From DAOTVD01 sp034437075 (GTDB lineage Bacteria > Chloroflexota > Anaerolineae > Aggregatilineales > J027): 27,735 nucleotides of DNA. The DNA is taken from the NCBI GenBank assembly GCA_034437075.1, contig DAOTVD010000093.1:1-27735 (forward strand), written 5' to 3'. This document shows positions 1-7,709 of the stretch, piece by piece. A program made the position numbers and the translations under genes. Each line of letters begins with the position of its first letter. The first letter of the stretch is position 1. Below the pieces are notes generated by a model. It was not told the origin of the DNA, ran no database searches, and saw nothing but the letters and a program-made list of their open reading frames with translations.

Positions 1-92
1 TCGCGCTGTAACGCCTGGGCAATGCCCCAGGCAATTGAATTTTTATTCGCTACCCCAAAGATCAGGGCTTTTTTTCCGTCTAGTAATCCCAT
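1..92 (-). CDS. fabI: Enoyl-ACP reductase FabI, N-terminal fragment (cut by window edge)
   Basis: Reading the minus strand from an ATG at 92 gives about 30 residues starting MGLLDGKKALIFGVANKNS and continuing with IAWGIAQAL, then leaving the window. The GVANxxSIAWGIA stretch is the NAD-binding N-terminus typical of FabI, the short-chain-dehydrogenase-type enoyl-ACP reductase that reduces the trans-2-enoyl-ACP in each cycle of type II fatty acid synthesis in the cytoplasm. The catalytic Tyr and Lys lie outside the window. The start is fixed by the usual MGLL/MG-LDGKK beginning of the family; a ribosome binding site is not obvious. It lies 58 bases downstream of the propeller lipoprotein on the same strand, so it could be co-transcribed. 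The identification rests on a short but very characteristic segment. Confidence 0.85.
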   Translation of the reverse strand, partial: MGLLDGKKALIFGVANKNSIAWGIAQALQR

Positions 93-150
93 CAGAGATG
101 CTTTCTATTCGTTGTCAATCCGTGGGTGTATGATAACAAATTCCCCCGCG

Positions 151-1848
151 CTATTCATGGGGCGGAATGGCAATATCCAGTTGCAAAGTATCGTCCGTCA
201 GGTTGATAGCCGCCAAGTGATAGGCGCCAGGCGGAATACTGCTCGCCAAAATATGCTCGCGGATCAGAAACAGCCGATCATCCGCAGCATTGATGTCTGC
301 ATCCAGGTTATTGACCGTGTAGCGCACAGGCCGAATCGCTAGCTCTCCTTCGCGAATTTCAGGCGCCAGCGTGAGTGCATGCGCATTCCCGGCGGCATCC
401 TCCCAGCGATAGACCATAAACAGCGGGGTTAGCGTCACGCGAGGCCCTGGCAGACGCGCATCATTCTCGCCCGCCCGCGCCAGGGTATCGCGCGTCAGAA
501 AGACGCTTTCGATACGCCAATCTGCGCCGGGGTTAACAACTGGCGTGTAGACCGTAGCACGGTCTAGGGTTGGCAAGGGGGTCAGCGTGGCCAGCATACC
601 TAAGGGTAAATCCGCCGTTGCTGTTCGTGTTAGGACGTTACACGGTCGCGGATTGTGATTGCCTGGCCCCAGATTAGTCAGGATGGTTTGGCGCTGGTTC
701 CGCAGATTGGCTGCCAAAATATGGGTGACACCGCCCAAATCAGCGCTGAGCAATACATAGTTCTCGGCAATCAAGGCGGGTGTATTGACCCCGCCAACTG
801 CGCCGAACGTGTATTCGGGCGTTGCACCCCCGGACGATTGCGCAAACAGCGCGTTTGTGGCGCGATCTTGCGGATCGGTGCGGGCAATGAACAGTAGGCG
901 TTCGCCATCTAAACTAAGCAACGGATGGCTTTCGTCGCGCTCGGGCGTTTCGAGCAATCGGGTAACGGTTTCGCTCGCCAGATCGTAAGCATAAATGTCG
1001 AAGCCGCCATCTCGATCCGATGCAAATAGAATGCGCGAGCCATCGGGCGACCAACTCGGCATATGATCGGTGCCGGGGTCGGTGGTTAGTTGGCGCACAT
1101 TACCACCGCCGCTATCCATCAGCCAGATGTCCGCCGCGCCGTCGCGCGTGCTGACAAACGCAATCTGATCGGTGGTGGGCGACCAACGCGGCGCATAGTT
1201 TTCGCCGGATGTATCCGTTAAGGGGCGGGGTTGTTCCCCTGCAAAGCCCCCCAGGTAAATTTCGCGGTCACCCGTGCGGTCGGAGTCGAAGACAAAGGCG
1301 CGCCCATCCGGGCTACAGTCCGCGCTGAATTCATCCGAGCCGGGGCGGATAACCAGCGGAGCAACATCACTGCCATCCAACCCCATCAGCCATAGGTCAT
1401 GGCTGCCGGCCCGCGTCGAACTAAAGAGGATCGTATTCGCGATAGCATCCGGCACAATAGGCGTGGGTGTGAGGGTTGGGGTATGGCTGGGGGTCGGTGT
1501 TGGGGTATTGGTCGGGGGTGCCAGGGCCGTTGCGGTGTTGACCTCGGCGGTTAGCTGGCTATAGACGAAAATTTCGGTTTGCTGGATAGGCGATAACGAT
1601 TGGGCCAAGGTCGGCGTCACTGAAGGTTGGGGCGGCAAGGTCAAGGTTCGCGTGGGAACCGGGGTTACGGTCTGAAAAGGGGGCGCGGTGCCTGGCGTGA
1701 CGTTCGCAACCTGCGTGGCAATCGTCACCGTGGGGCTAACATCGGGCGTTGGGGGCTCGGCAGTGCTCGGCGCTGCATCCTGGGGCGCGCAAGCCACCAG
1801 ATACCAGGCACTCGCTAAGCCGATCATCATCAGGTGTAAGGGTTTCAC
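151..1848 (-). CDS. Lipoprotein with Thr/Pro-rich linker and TolB-like PD40 beta-propeller
   Basis: A 565-residue exported protein. Residues 1-20 form a lipoprotein signal ending in the lipobox LVAC, with Cys20 as the expected lipidated residue. A low-complexity Thr/Pro linker fills roughly residues 25-135 and should act as an extended stalk. It is followed by about five PD40/WD40-like repeats with recurring SPDG, DGS and W/Y-L-MD motifs (ILFSSTR, FVFDSDR, IAFVSTR, ILFASDR), as in the propeller of TolB and the DPP-type periplasmic propellers. The last 150 residues form a separate beta-rich region I cannot assign. The start codon is GTG; an in-frame Lys2 completes the signal peptide. A TATAAT box lies just upstream, so the message may be nearly leaderless. 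The role is probably binding or sensing at the cell surface; substrate unknown. Confidence 0.8.
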   Translation of the reverse strand: MKPLHLMMIGLASAWYLVACAPQDAAPSTAEPPTPDVSPTVTIATQVANVTPGTAPPFQTVTPVPTRTLTLPPQPSVTPTLAQSLSPIQQTEIFVYSQLTAEVNTATALAPPTNTPTPTPSHTPTLTPTPIVPDAIANTILFSSTRAGSHDLWLMGLDGSDVAPLVIRPGSDEFSADCSPDGRAFVFDSDRTGDREIYLGGFAGEQPRPLTDTSGENYAPRWSPTTDQIAFVSTRDGAADIWLMDSGGGNVRQLTTDPGTDHMPSWSPDGSRILFASDRDGGFDIYAYDLASETVTRLLETPERDESHPLLSLDGERLLFIARTDPQDRATNALFAQSSGGATPEYTFGAVGGVNTPALIAENYVLLSADLGGVTHILAANLRNQRQTILTNLGPGNHNPRPCNVLTRTATADLPLGMLATLTPLPTLDRATVYTPVVNPGADWRIESVFLTRDTLARAGENDARLPGPRVTLTPLFMVYRWEDAAGNAHALTLAPEIREGELAIRPVRYTVNNLDADINAADDRLFLIREHILASSIPPGAYHLAAINLTDDTLQLDIAIPPHE

Positions 1849-1855
1849 ATTCAGG

Positions 1856-1861
1856 ATTATA
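1856..1861 (-). promoter_or_regulatory. -10 box TATAAT placed for a near-leaderless transcript of the propeller lipoprotein
   Basis: On the minus strand a perfect TATAAT ends seven bases before the GTG start at 1848. A conventional start point seven bases after the box would fall within a base or two of the start codon. No Shine-Dalgarno is seen. A -35 hexamer at 17 bases (TCGAAC) matches the consensus at only three positions, so the call rests on the -10 box and its position. Confidence 0.4.
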
Positions 1862-1912
1862 GCAAATGTGGATAATCGGTTCGAAGGAAATCACATCGTA
1901 TAACAATAAACG

Positions 1913-1933
1913 ACCGGGCAAGCCCGGTTTTTT
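1913..1933 (+). terminator. Rho-independent terminator-like hairpin
   Basis: ACCGGGC, a two-base spacer and GCCCGGT form a seven-pair stem directly followed by six T on the plus strand. No plus-strand gene lies upstream, so what it would terminate there is unclear. On the minus strand the same stem is followed by a weaker T-rich stretch (CGTTTATTG), so it may instead end transcription from the V4R gene, or work both ways. Confidence 0.6.
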
Positions 1934-2306
1934 GCAACAAGAAGAGAAGAAATATACAGAACAAGGAAGAATTATCCCTATGTTAAAATAGAATTGTCTA
2001 AATGTCAATTCTTGCGACGCCTTTATTTTCCCGTTGCCCGGCCTAAACGCACTCTAACAGTCAGAAATTTGTGTATTTGACAAGGAAAATGACCGTTTTT
2101 TACGCCATACTGACCCACGTCGGTAAGCATGTGAAGATGTGTCTACGATGTATTTTGATAGCGCTTATCATCAGCACATGGACGGCTATAAAGAAGCGGT
2201 GTACTGCAATATCTGGCGGCCAACGACAGTGATAAGCCCAGCGGATTTAGCCTAACATGGCCAAACACAGCTTGACATTAACCTGCATGCTATGGCGCGC
2301 TTAGCG

Positions 2307-2978
2307 CTATAACTTGCCGATGCGCCAGGCGCATTGGCTATCGCCCCGCGCGATGCAATGCGTTTGGTGCACATCCACTTGCTGGCCGCCAGTCACAAAG
2401 CTAGCGGCTTCTAATATACCGGCTTCCCATATCCAACAGATGGGCGTGTTGGATCGCTTGCCCACACAGCAGGGGCAATCTGGCGAGCGCCAGGTAAACT
2501 GCTCATTGTCTTCTTCAATATGGATACGAATATCAAAATGGATATTCTGGTACAGTTTACGAAACCCATCCGCCGTATTGTGAATCCCCCAGCGGATTGC
2601 CTGCGTGGTGTTCATGGCCTTGAACGCCACACCCGCATAGCCGAATAGGGGATGGTTTTCGATCATCCAGCGGGCCGAGGTGCGACCAATGCGCAACGCA
2701 TGCACTTTGCCAGAACGTCCATAGAATTCGATCAGGGCATGGTTCAGGTTGGCATAATCGCGAAAGACGTAGCCCGCATCGAACTTCAAATTATCTGGCG
2801 GCAGGTCGTTAATGGCATCCTGCATGCCCATGAAGCGCAACATGGCATAGAGCGCATCATGCCCGGCGATTTCATGAATGGCCAGCAACGCGGCCCGCAT
2901 ATAGCCATTGGGTAGCGGAATCGCCACGCGGTGATCGCTGATTTGGCTATCTTGAACATCAATCATTACATCGGTCAT
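2307..2978 (-). CDS. V4R (4-vinyl reductase-type) domain protein
   Basis: A 223-residue soluble protein. The C-terminal 60 residues carry the V4R hallmark: a cluster of cysteines (C168, C170, C171, C181) followed by EAGILEAAS and then a V-x-V-x-x-THCIARGDSQC ending (C208, C216). V4R domains are small ligand-binding modules first named for BchJ, once thought to reduce the 4-vinyl group of protochlorophyllide and now viewed more as a tetrapyrrole carrier; related domains occur in regulators binding hydrophobic effectors. No DNA-binding or catalytic domain is visible, and the N-terminal 140 residues look like the usual helical lead-in. A good Shine-Dalgarno (GGAAGG) sits seven bases before the ATG. 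It is divergent from a PucC-family carrier, which strengthens a tetrapyrrole-related reading without proving it. Confidence 0.8.
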   Translation of the reverse strand: MTDVMIDVQDSQISDHRVAIPLPNGYMRAALLAIHEIAGHDALYAMLRFMGMQDAINDLPPDNLKFDAGYVFRDYANLNHALIEFYGRSGKVHALRIGRTSARWMIENHPLFGYAGVAFKAMNTTQAIRWGIHNTADGFRKLYQNIHFDIRIHIEEDNEQFTWRSPDCPCCVGKRSNTPICWIWEAGILEAASFVTGGQQVDVHQTHCIARGDSQCAWRIGKL

Positions 2979-3006
2979 ACAAACCTTCCCTTAACCTGAT
3001 AGGGCT

Positions 3007-3034
3007 AGTATATAACCAAGTGCGCCATTGACAA
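3007..3034 (-). promoter_or_regulatory. Promoter of the V4R gene
   Basis: Minus-strand TTGTCA (3034-3029) and TATACT (3012-3007) are separated by 16 bases. The predicted transcript starts near 3000, about 20 bases before the ATG at 2978, leaving room for the GGAAGG ribosome binding site. It lies in the 169-base divergent region shared with the PucC-like gene. Confidence 0.6.
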
Positions 3035-3102
3035 AACGCTTTTTCACGCCGTAACGAGTCCAAGGCGGGCCTTTTGGGGTGGGCTAACCTATAAAAAGCT
3101 CT

Positions 3103-3108
3103 TATAAT
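3103..3108 (+). promoter_or_regulatory. Candidate -10 box of the PucC-like gene
   Basis: A perfect TATAAT lies 39 bases before the ATG at 3148. No good -35 hexamer is found at 16-18 bases, so an activator may be needed or the call may be wrong. Confidence 0.35.
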
Positions 3109-3147
3109 CCTCTCAAATCTGGGTAAATCTAAGTAAAAGCAGGTCTC

Positions 3148-4512
3148 ATGCAATCTCAGAAGCGCCTTTCCGTCCTGCGCAACATGAAAATCGGCTTATT
3201 TCACATCGGGTCATCAATGGCCGATGTGCTCGGTTCCGGCATCTGGAACCGGGTGATGATTAAAGACCTGGGATACGCGGCGACGCCGGTCGGGCTTTTG
3301 TTGGCGCTACGCTATTTTCTGGCACCGATGGCGGCCTGGGCTGGGGCACGCTCCGACCAAACCAATGTACGCGGTTACAAACGCTTGCCTTGGGTGCTGG
3401 GCGGGCGCCTGGCGATGATCGCGGGCTATATGTTGGTTGCGTTCAGCACCATCGAACTCGCGCGGCATGGCTCAGAATGGTGGATCGGCATCATTTTAGG
3501 TTTTGTGCTCGCGAGCCTGGGGCAAAATGCCTCGGGCAGTACCTTTTTAGCCTTGGTATATGATCGGGCACCAGCCGACCAGCGCGGGCGTGCCGTGGGC
3601 ATTGTCTGGACGTTTTTGCTGGCCGGATACGCGGTTTCTGGCGTGCTGTTTTCGCGGCTATTTCCGGAATATACCGAAGGCGCATTTCTGACATTTTTCG
3701 CGACGGTTGGGGTTATCATGGGCGGTATCTGGCTTTTCGCGGTGTGGGGCGAAGAAAAACCCCAAGCCCCAGATGAAGCGGATGAACAGCCGACAAACCA
3801 CACAAACACACCCCACCATAAGCCAAATTTTGCCGCAGACCTGCGCAATACGCTCGACACACCCTCCGCGCGGATGCTGGCCTTCTTCATGTTGCTTAGC
3901 TTCGCCGCAGCCTTTATGCAAGATAGTATTTTGGAGCCCTTCGGCGGGCGCGTGTTCGATCTCAGCGTGGGTGAAACGACCCGCTTTCAAGCCTATTGGG
4001 GGACGATGGCGATTGTCTCGTCTGTTGGTGCTCTGTGGGGCTATCGGCGCTTTGCGCGCGTGGGCTATAAGCGCCTCTCGGGCTGGGGGGTGTGGGTGAT
4101 GATCGCGACATTTTCGGCCCTGGCCCTGACCTCATTCGCGCAATGGGAAGCCCTTTTGCGCCCCAGTTTGTTATTGCTGGGCATCGGTTATGGGCTATGG
4201 AATATTGGCACCGTGGGCTTGATGGTCGATCATAGCCGCGAAGGGGCCGCCGGGTTAGACCTAGGCATCTGGACGGTAATCGCGACCTTGTGCCGGGGGA
4301 GCGGCGTGTTGCTGGGTGCCGTATTATATGATGTGATGGACACGATACTCGCGGCAGAGACCGCAGCCTATGGCTCAATTTTCATGATTGAGGTCGTTTT
4401 GTTGCTCGCGGCGATCCCATTCTTGAACCAGATCGGCCAGACCGAAAAAACCGGCGTCACCACAACGCCCCGCCAAGAGCAAGAACTGGTTATGTCCAGC
4501 ACGTTGGACTAG
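3148..4512 (+). CDS. PucC/BCD-family major facilitator (bacteriochlorophyll-delivery type)
   Basis: A 454-residue polytopic membrane protein with about 12 hydrophobic segments. The first 60 residues match the PucC pattern: an N-terminal HIGSSMADVLGSGIWNRVMI stretch, then a LALRYFLAP segment and a GARSD loop followed by basic residues, where family members have GxRSDxxxxxGxRR. A charged, His/Asn-rich cytoplasmic loop at about 205-235 splits the two six-helix halves. PucC, LhaA and Bch2/ORF428-type proteins help assemble light-harvesting complexes or move chlorophyll pigments in the inner membrane; the transported ligand here is unproven. It is divergent from the V4R gene with a shared 169-base promoter region. 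No light-harvesting, reaction-centre or other bch gene is in this window, so phototrophy cannot be concluded from it. The ribosome binding site before the ATG is weak (CAGGT). Confidence 0.8.
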   Translation: MQSQKRLSVLRNMKIGLFHIGSSMADVLGSGIWNRVMIKDLGYAATPVGLLLALRYFLAPMAAWAGARSDQTNVRGYKRLPWVLGGRLAMIAGYMLVAFSTIELARHGSEWWIGIILGFVLASLGQNASGSTFLALVYDRAPADQRGRAVGIVWTFLLAGYAVSGVLFSRLFPEYTEGAFLTFFATVGVIMGGIWLFAVWGEEKPQAPDEADEQPTNHTNTPHHKPNFAADLRNTLDTPSARMLAFFMLLSFAAAFMQDSILEPFGGRVFDLSVGETTRFQAYWGTMAIVSSVGALWGYRRFARVGYKRLSGWGVWVMIATFSALALTSFAQWEALLRPSLLLLGIGYGLWNIGTVGLMVDHSREGAAGLDLGIWTVIATLCRGSGVLLGAVLYDVMDTILAAETAAYGSIFMIEVVLLLAAIPFLNQIGQTEKTGVTTTPRQEQELVMSSTLD

Positions 4513-4645
4513 GGTCACCGTAGACTAAGCATGCGGATAACGCCTTTTGGCCGTTCATCATGTTTTGGCCAGTTGTGCTAGGCTAAACATCACGGTTAAA
4601 TAAGGGTTGATGAAGACCCCGCTCGCCAAGGAATATACAGGCGCT

Positions 4646-5641
4646 ATGATTGCTTTACGTCACTCGATTGCTAGTGTATGGGGTGTGGCGATGCTGGCCT
4701 TTTGGTTGATGGCCCCTCCGCCAGCTAGCGCACAAGCCGACCAGGATTGGCTCTTACAAAATATCAATGCTTTGCGGGCGAATCTCGGCTTGCATCAATA
4801 CGCGCCAAACAGCGCATTATATGCTGCTGCCCAAGCACATGCCGACTGGATGGCTGCCACGGGCACGATCTCGCACACAGGCGCGAATGACAGTTCGCCA
4901 GGCGCGCGCGCGGCGGCCTTCGGGTATGGGGGAAGCATGGTGAGCGAAAATATTTATGGCGGGGTGAATGCTGCCCCCAGCCGCGCGTTTAACTGGTGGC
5001 TTGGCTCGCCTGTGCATTATGCGGGCATTGCCCATAGCCAGCGTAATGAAATCGGTATTGGGGTCGCCAGTGATGGCCGCATCCGGTATTTTGTGTTGGT
5101 TTTTGGCCAGGCTGGCGGGGTACCCATCCCGCCCCGCACCGACCCGCCCCAGTTGCCCGCCGAGGAAGAAGCCCCGGCTGAGAATCCACCGCCAGAGCCC
5201 CAAAACACGCACCAAGAAGCTGCCCCACCACCCACGCAACCCCCGCCCACGCGACCGCCCAACACTTGGACGCCCTCGCCGACAATACCCACGGCCACAC
5301 CGACCCAAACCTGGACACCCACCCCGACTTGGACACCCTCACCCACGCCGACTATTCCGCCGCCGACCAGCACGCCCATTCCCTTGCCTACCGCGCAACC
5401 CCTCGCCGCGCGCATGAGCCCAACCCCCGTACCCGTTCAGGACATCGCGCTTGCTCCGCTGGACGAGCCCACCGTGCAACCCAGCGCAACGCCCGACGCG
5501 CAAATTCTCTTACCTGTGGGCACAAGTACCGCAGACGATGCCAGCATCCCCTGGCGCCCTTTGTTAGCCGGGGTTATTGCTGCGCAAGTTGCCGCGCTAG
5601 GGTGGGTATTCCGTCGTCTGTGGACAACCAGTAAATCTTAG
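4646..5641 (+). CDS. Secreted CAP-domain (SCP-like) protein with Thr/Pro stalk and C-terminal membrane anchor
   Basis: 331 residues from the ATG at 4646, which gives a clean signal peptide (RH n-region, hydrophobic core, cleavage near PASA-QA). Upstream in-frame TTG (4607) and ATG (4610) starts would add 12-13 polar residues and have AAGGG too close to them. The CAP domain covers about residues 35-140, with the expected His in SHTG, Glu in SENIYGG, His in SPVHYAGI and the strand IGIGVA. A Pro/Thr/Ser stalk with repeated TPTxTWTP follows to about residue 280. A hydrophobic segment with a basic tail (RRLW) at the extreme C-terminus should anchor it. Bacterial CAP proteins are extracellular and mostly of unknown biochemical role. 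A TATACA box six bases before 4646 could give a leaderless message. Confidence 0.82.
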   Translation: MIALRHSIASVWGVAMLAFWLMAPPPASAQADQDWLLQNINALRANLGLHQYAPNSALYAAAQAHADWMAATGTISHTGANDSSPGARAAAFGYGGSMVSENIYGGVNAAPSRAFNWWLGSPVHYAGIAHSQRNEIGIGVASDGRIRYFVLVFGQAGGVPIPPRTDPPQLPAEEEAPAENPPPEPQNTHQEAAPPPTQPPPTRPPNTWTPSPTIPTATPTQTWTPTPTWTPSPTPTIPPPTSTPIPLPTAQPLAARMSPTPVPVQDIALAPLDEPTVQPSATPDAQILLPVGTSTADDASIPWRPLLAGVIAAQVAALGWVFRRLWTTSKS

Positions 5642-5650
5642 GGAATAACC

Positions 5651-6685
5651 ATGACTGATACCGAAAAACAACTTGATGTCCTCATTACCGTTCAACTCCA
5701 AGATGGCCTGGTGGAGCGCTTGGCGGACATCTCACCCCAATTGAACATAATGCATCGTCCCTGCCGCACCCATACAGACATTAAACTAGAAACCTGGCAA
5801 CGCGCTCAAATTTTGTATACGGGCTCGGTATTTCCGCCACCCGATAATCTGCCCAATGTGGAATGGGTGCAAAGCCATTTCTCGGGGGTAGACCTCGTCT
5901 TGCAACAGCCCGACATCCAGAAAAACCCAGATATTCAGATTACATCCATGCGCGGCATCCACGCGACGAGCATTGCCGAATATGTGCTGGCGTTTTTATT
6001 GATGTTCGGCCAGCGCCTACCTGGTATGATGACCGCCCAACGTAACAAAGATTGGGAACCCGACCGCTACGAGAAATATCGTCCGCTAGAGCTACGCGGG
6101 GCGACAGTCGGCATTGTGGGGTATGGGGCGGTAGGGCGGGAAATTGCCCGCCTCGTGAAACAATTTGGCGGGTATATCCTGGCATCCAAGCGTGACCCGC
6201 GCCACCCGCAAGCCCGCGACCATTTTCGGATCGAAGGCACTGGCGACCCCGAAGGCCAATTTTTTGATCGCCTATATCCGCCACAGGCATTGGCAACCAT
6301 GGTGCGCGACTGCGATTTCGTAGTGGTTACGGTGCCTTATACTGAACAGACCGCAGGCTTGTATGATCGCCATATCTTCGAAGCCATGAAGCCGGGCAGT
6401 TATCTCATTAATGTGGGGCGGGGCGGTGTGGTGGATGAAGCAGCGCTGTACGAGGCGCTCTCCGAAGGCCATCTGGCAGGCGCGGCGTTCGACGTTTTTG
6501 AGCAAGAGCCGCTCCCGGAAGATAGCCGCTTATGGTCTGCCCCCAATTTGTTCATTACGCCGCATCTGGCAGGCAATGCGCCCGATTACAACATTAAAGC
6601 GGCGCGAGTCTTCGAGGAAAACTTGCGCCGCTATGTGGCGGGTGAAGCCCTACTGAATCATGTCCAGCGTGAACATGGCTACTAA
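5651..6685 (+). CDS. D-2-hydroxyacid dehydrogenase, NAD-binding
   Basis: A 344-residue cytoplasmic oxidoreductase interconverting a 2-hydroxyacid and a 2-ketoacid with NAD(H) or NADP(H). The NAD-binding fold is clear: VGIVGYGAVGREIARL around residue 155 is the GxGxxG motif. The catalytic set is present: Arg in NVGRGGVVDE, Glu in FDVFEQEPLP and His in ITPHLAGN. The insertion around residues 180-210 between the nucleotide-binding strands is longer than in classic D-lactate dehydrogenases and is seen in glyoxylate/hydroxypyruvate-like members; the substrate cannot be told from sequence. The ATG has a proper AGGGA site eight bases upstream and lies 9 bases after the CAP gene, so the two are likely co-transcribed. 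Its TAA overlaps the stop codon of the convergent gene. Confidence 0.88.
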   Translation: MTDTEKQLDVLITVQLQDGLVERLADISPQLNIMHRPCRTHTDIKLETWQRAQILYTGSVFPPPDNLPNVEWVQSHFSGVDLVLQQPDIQKNPDIQITSMRGIHATSIAEYVLAFLLMFGQRLPGMMTAQRNKDWEPDRYEKYRPLELRGATVGIVGYGAVGREIARLVKQFGGYILASKRDPRHPQARDHFRIEGTGDPEGQFFDRLYPPQALATMVRDCDFVVVTVPYTEQTAGLYDRHIFEAMKPGSYLINVGRGGVVDEAALYEALSEGHLAGAAFDVFEQEPLPEDSRLWSAPNLFITPHLAGNAPDYNIKAARVFEENLRRYVAGEALLNHVQREHGY

Positions 6686-7641
6686 CGAACGCCAGCGCTG
6701 GCACCCATGCGCTGACGATACCAATCGAGCGTCTCTGCGATAGACACATCCCAGGCTGTCGCGTGGTCGCCGAAGGTGGCTGCATACTCATCGTGTTTGA
6801 CGATGAAAGGCTTTTCGAACTGGTAGAACATTTCGACACTTTCGCGCGCGTCACTCATGAACAAGCCACCCATGCGCAGCATGAGTTTGCCCATGCTGCC
6901 GATCTTGGGCTCTTGGCCGGCTTTTTTGAAAATCATCTCGATCACTTCGCGCGTGGTTTTGGTGGGGGCGTTGGGCACATGCCAGGCCCGGCCCCATGCG
7001 GATTCATGCTCACCTAAGCGCAGCATGGCCTCGCCGAAATCGTTGATGTAAGTATATGTATGGGGTTGATCAATATCGCCCATAGCTTGGGCGGTTTTGC
7101 CCTGCAAAACGGGTTCGAAAATACGCTCGCCGAGCGTAGAACCCGTGACGCCAGGGCCGAAGAAATCCGCACCACGCGCCAGAACGGCCCGCACGCGCCC
7201 ATCGGCATGGGCTTGCAACGTCGCTTCGGCTAATTCGGCCCGAACGCGGCCCTTGCGGGTTTGGGCATTGTAGGGCAGTCCTTCATGCAGCGGCGCGCCG
7301 TTGGTGTCGCCATACATATAGAGGTTGTCCCCGAAGACGAAAACAGCATTCGCAGCAGCGGCAGCATCCAAAATGGCCCCGTGCAAGGCCGGGAACAGGT
7401 CTGGCCATTGATCGTAAGGCGGCATCGCGCATTGGTAAACGACTTTGGCGTCGGCGGCCAGGTCACGCGCCTGGCTGGGGTTACTGGCATCGCCGGCCAC
7501 GAGTTCAACCTGCTGGGGCAACTCTGCGTGACCACTGCGGTTTACCATGCGGACGGTTTCACCTTGGGCTAGCAAAGCGCGCATTACGGATTGTCCTAAG
7601 GGGCCAGTCCCGAAAATAACATGGGTGGATTGGGAAGTCAT
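6682..7641 (-). CDS. NAD(P)-dependent epimerase/dehydratase-like (extended SDR) protein
   Basis: A 319-residue protein of the extended short-chain dehydrogenase type. The N-terminal Rossmann motif is IFGTGPLGQSV, followed by the acidic/basic cofactor strand MVNRSG and the VAGDASNP motif that contacts adenine. The segment VFVFGDNLYMYGD corresponds to the catalytic Ser/Thr region. The usual YxxxK is not in its normal form; YNAQTRKG occupies that place, so classical SDR chemistry may be altered, as in the NmrA-like and atypical epimerase groups. Start ATG has AGGAG ten bases upstream. It lies 68 bases downstream of the MerR-type regulator on the same strand and is a plausible member of its operon. 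The physiological substrate is unknown. Confidence 0.78.
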   Translation of the reverse strand: MTSQSTHVIFGTGPLGQSVMRALLAQGETVRMVNRSGHAELPQQVELVAGDASNPSQARDLAADAKVVYQCAMPPYDQWPDLFPALHGAILDAAAAANAVFVFGDNLYMYGDTNGAPLHEGLPYNAQTRKGRVRAELAEATLQAHADGRVRAVLARGADFFGPGVTGSTLGERIFEPVLQGKTAQAMGDIDQPHTYTYINDFGEAMLRLGEHESAWGRAWHVPNAPTKTTREVIEMIFKKAGQEPKIGSMGKLMLRMGGLFMSDARESVEMFYQFEKPFIVKHDEYAATFGDHATAWDVSIAETLDWYRQRMGASAGVR

Positions 7642-7709
7642 ATAATCGTTGCTCCTGTTATGTTCAGCGTATCATTGATCTCATCCTAATCCCTGACACA
7701 GTGTTAGAG

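Larger units (their letters stand above)
1849..2306. other. 458-base gap with no confident gene
   Basis: Between the lipoprotein start and the V4R stop. It holds a -10 box (1856-1861) and a terminator-like hairpin (1913-1933). Two very short plus-strand reading frames exist: 2089-2232 (47 residues, ATG eight bases after AAGGA-like bases) and 2148-2255 (35 residues, beginning MYFDSAYHQHMDGYKEAVYC). The second has a protein-like composition but no clear ribosome binding site. I treat both as unproven. The rest is AT-richer than its surroundings and shows no other structure I can name. Confidence 0.5.

Noticed and set aside
3426..3990. Long minus-strand frames inside the PucC-like gene
   Set aside because: They overlap a clear 12-helix transporter, have odd Cys/Trp/Arg composition and no start signals.
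4817..5417. Minus-strand and other-frame reading frames across the CAP protein stalk
   Set aside because: Shadows of Pro/Thr-rich codons; the CAP motifs are in the plus frame only.
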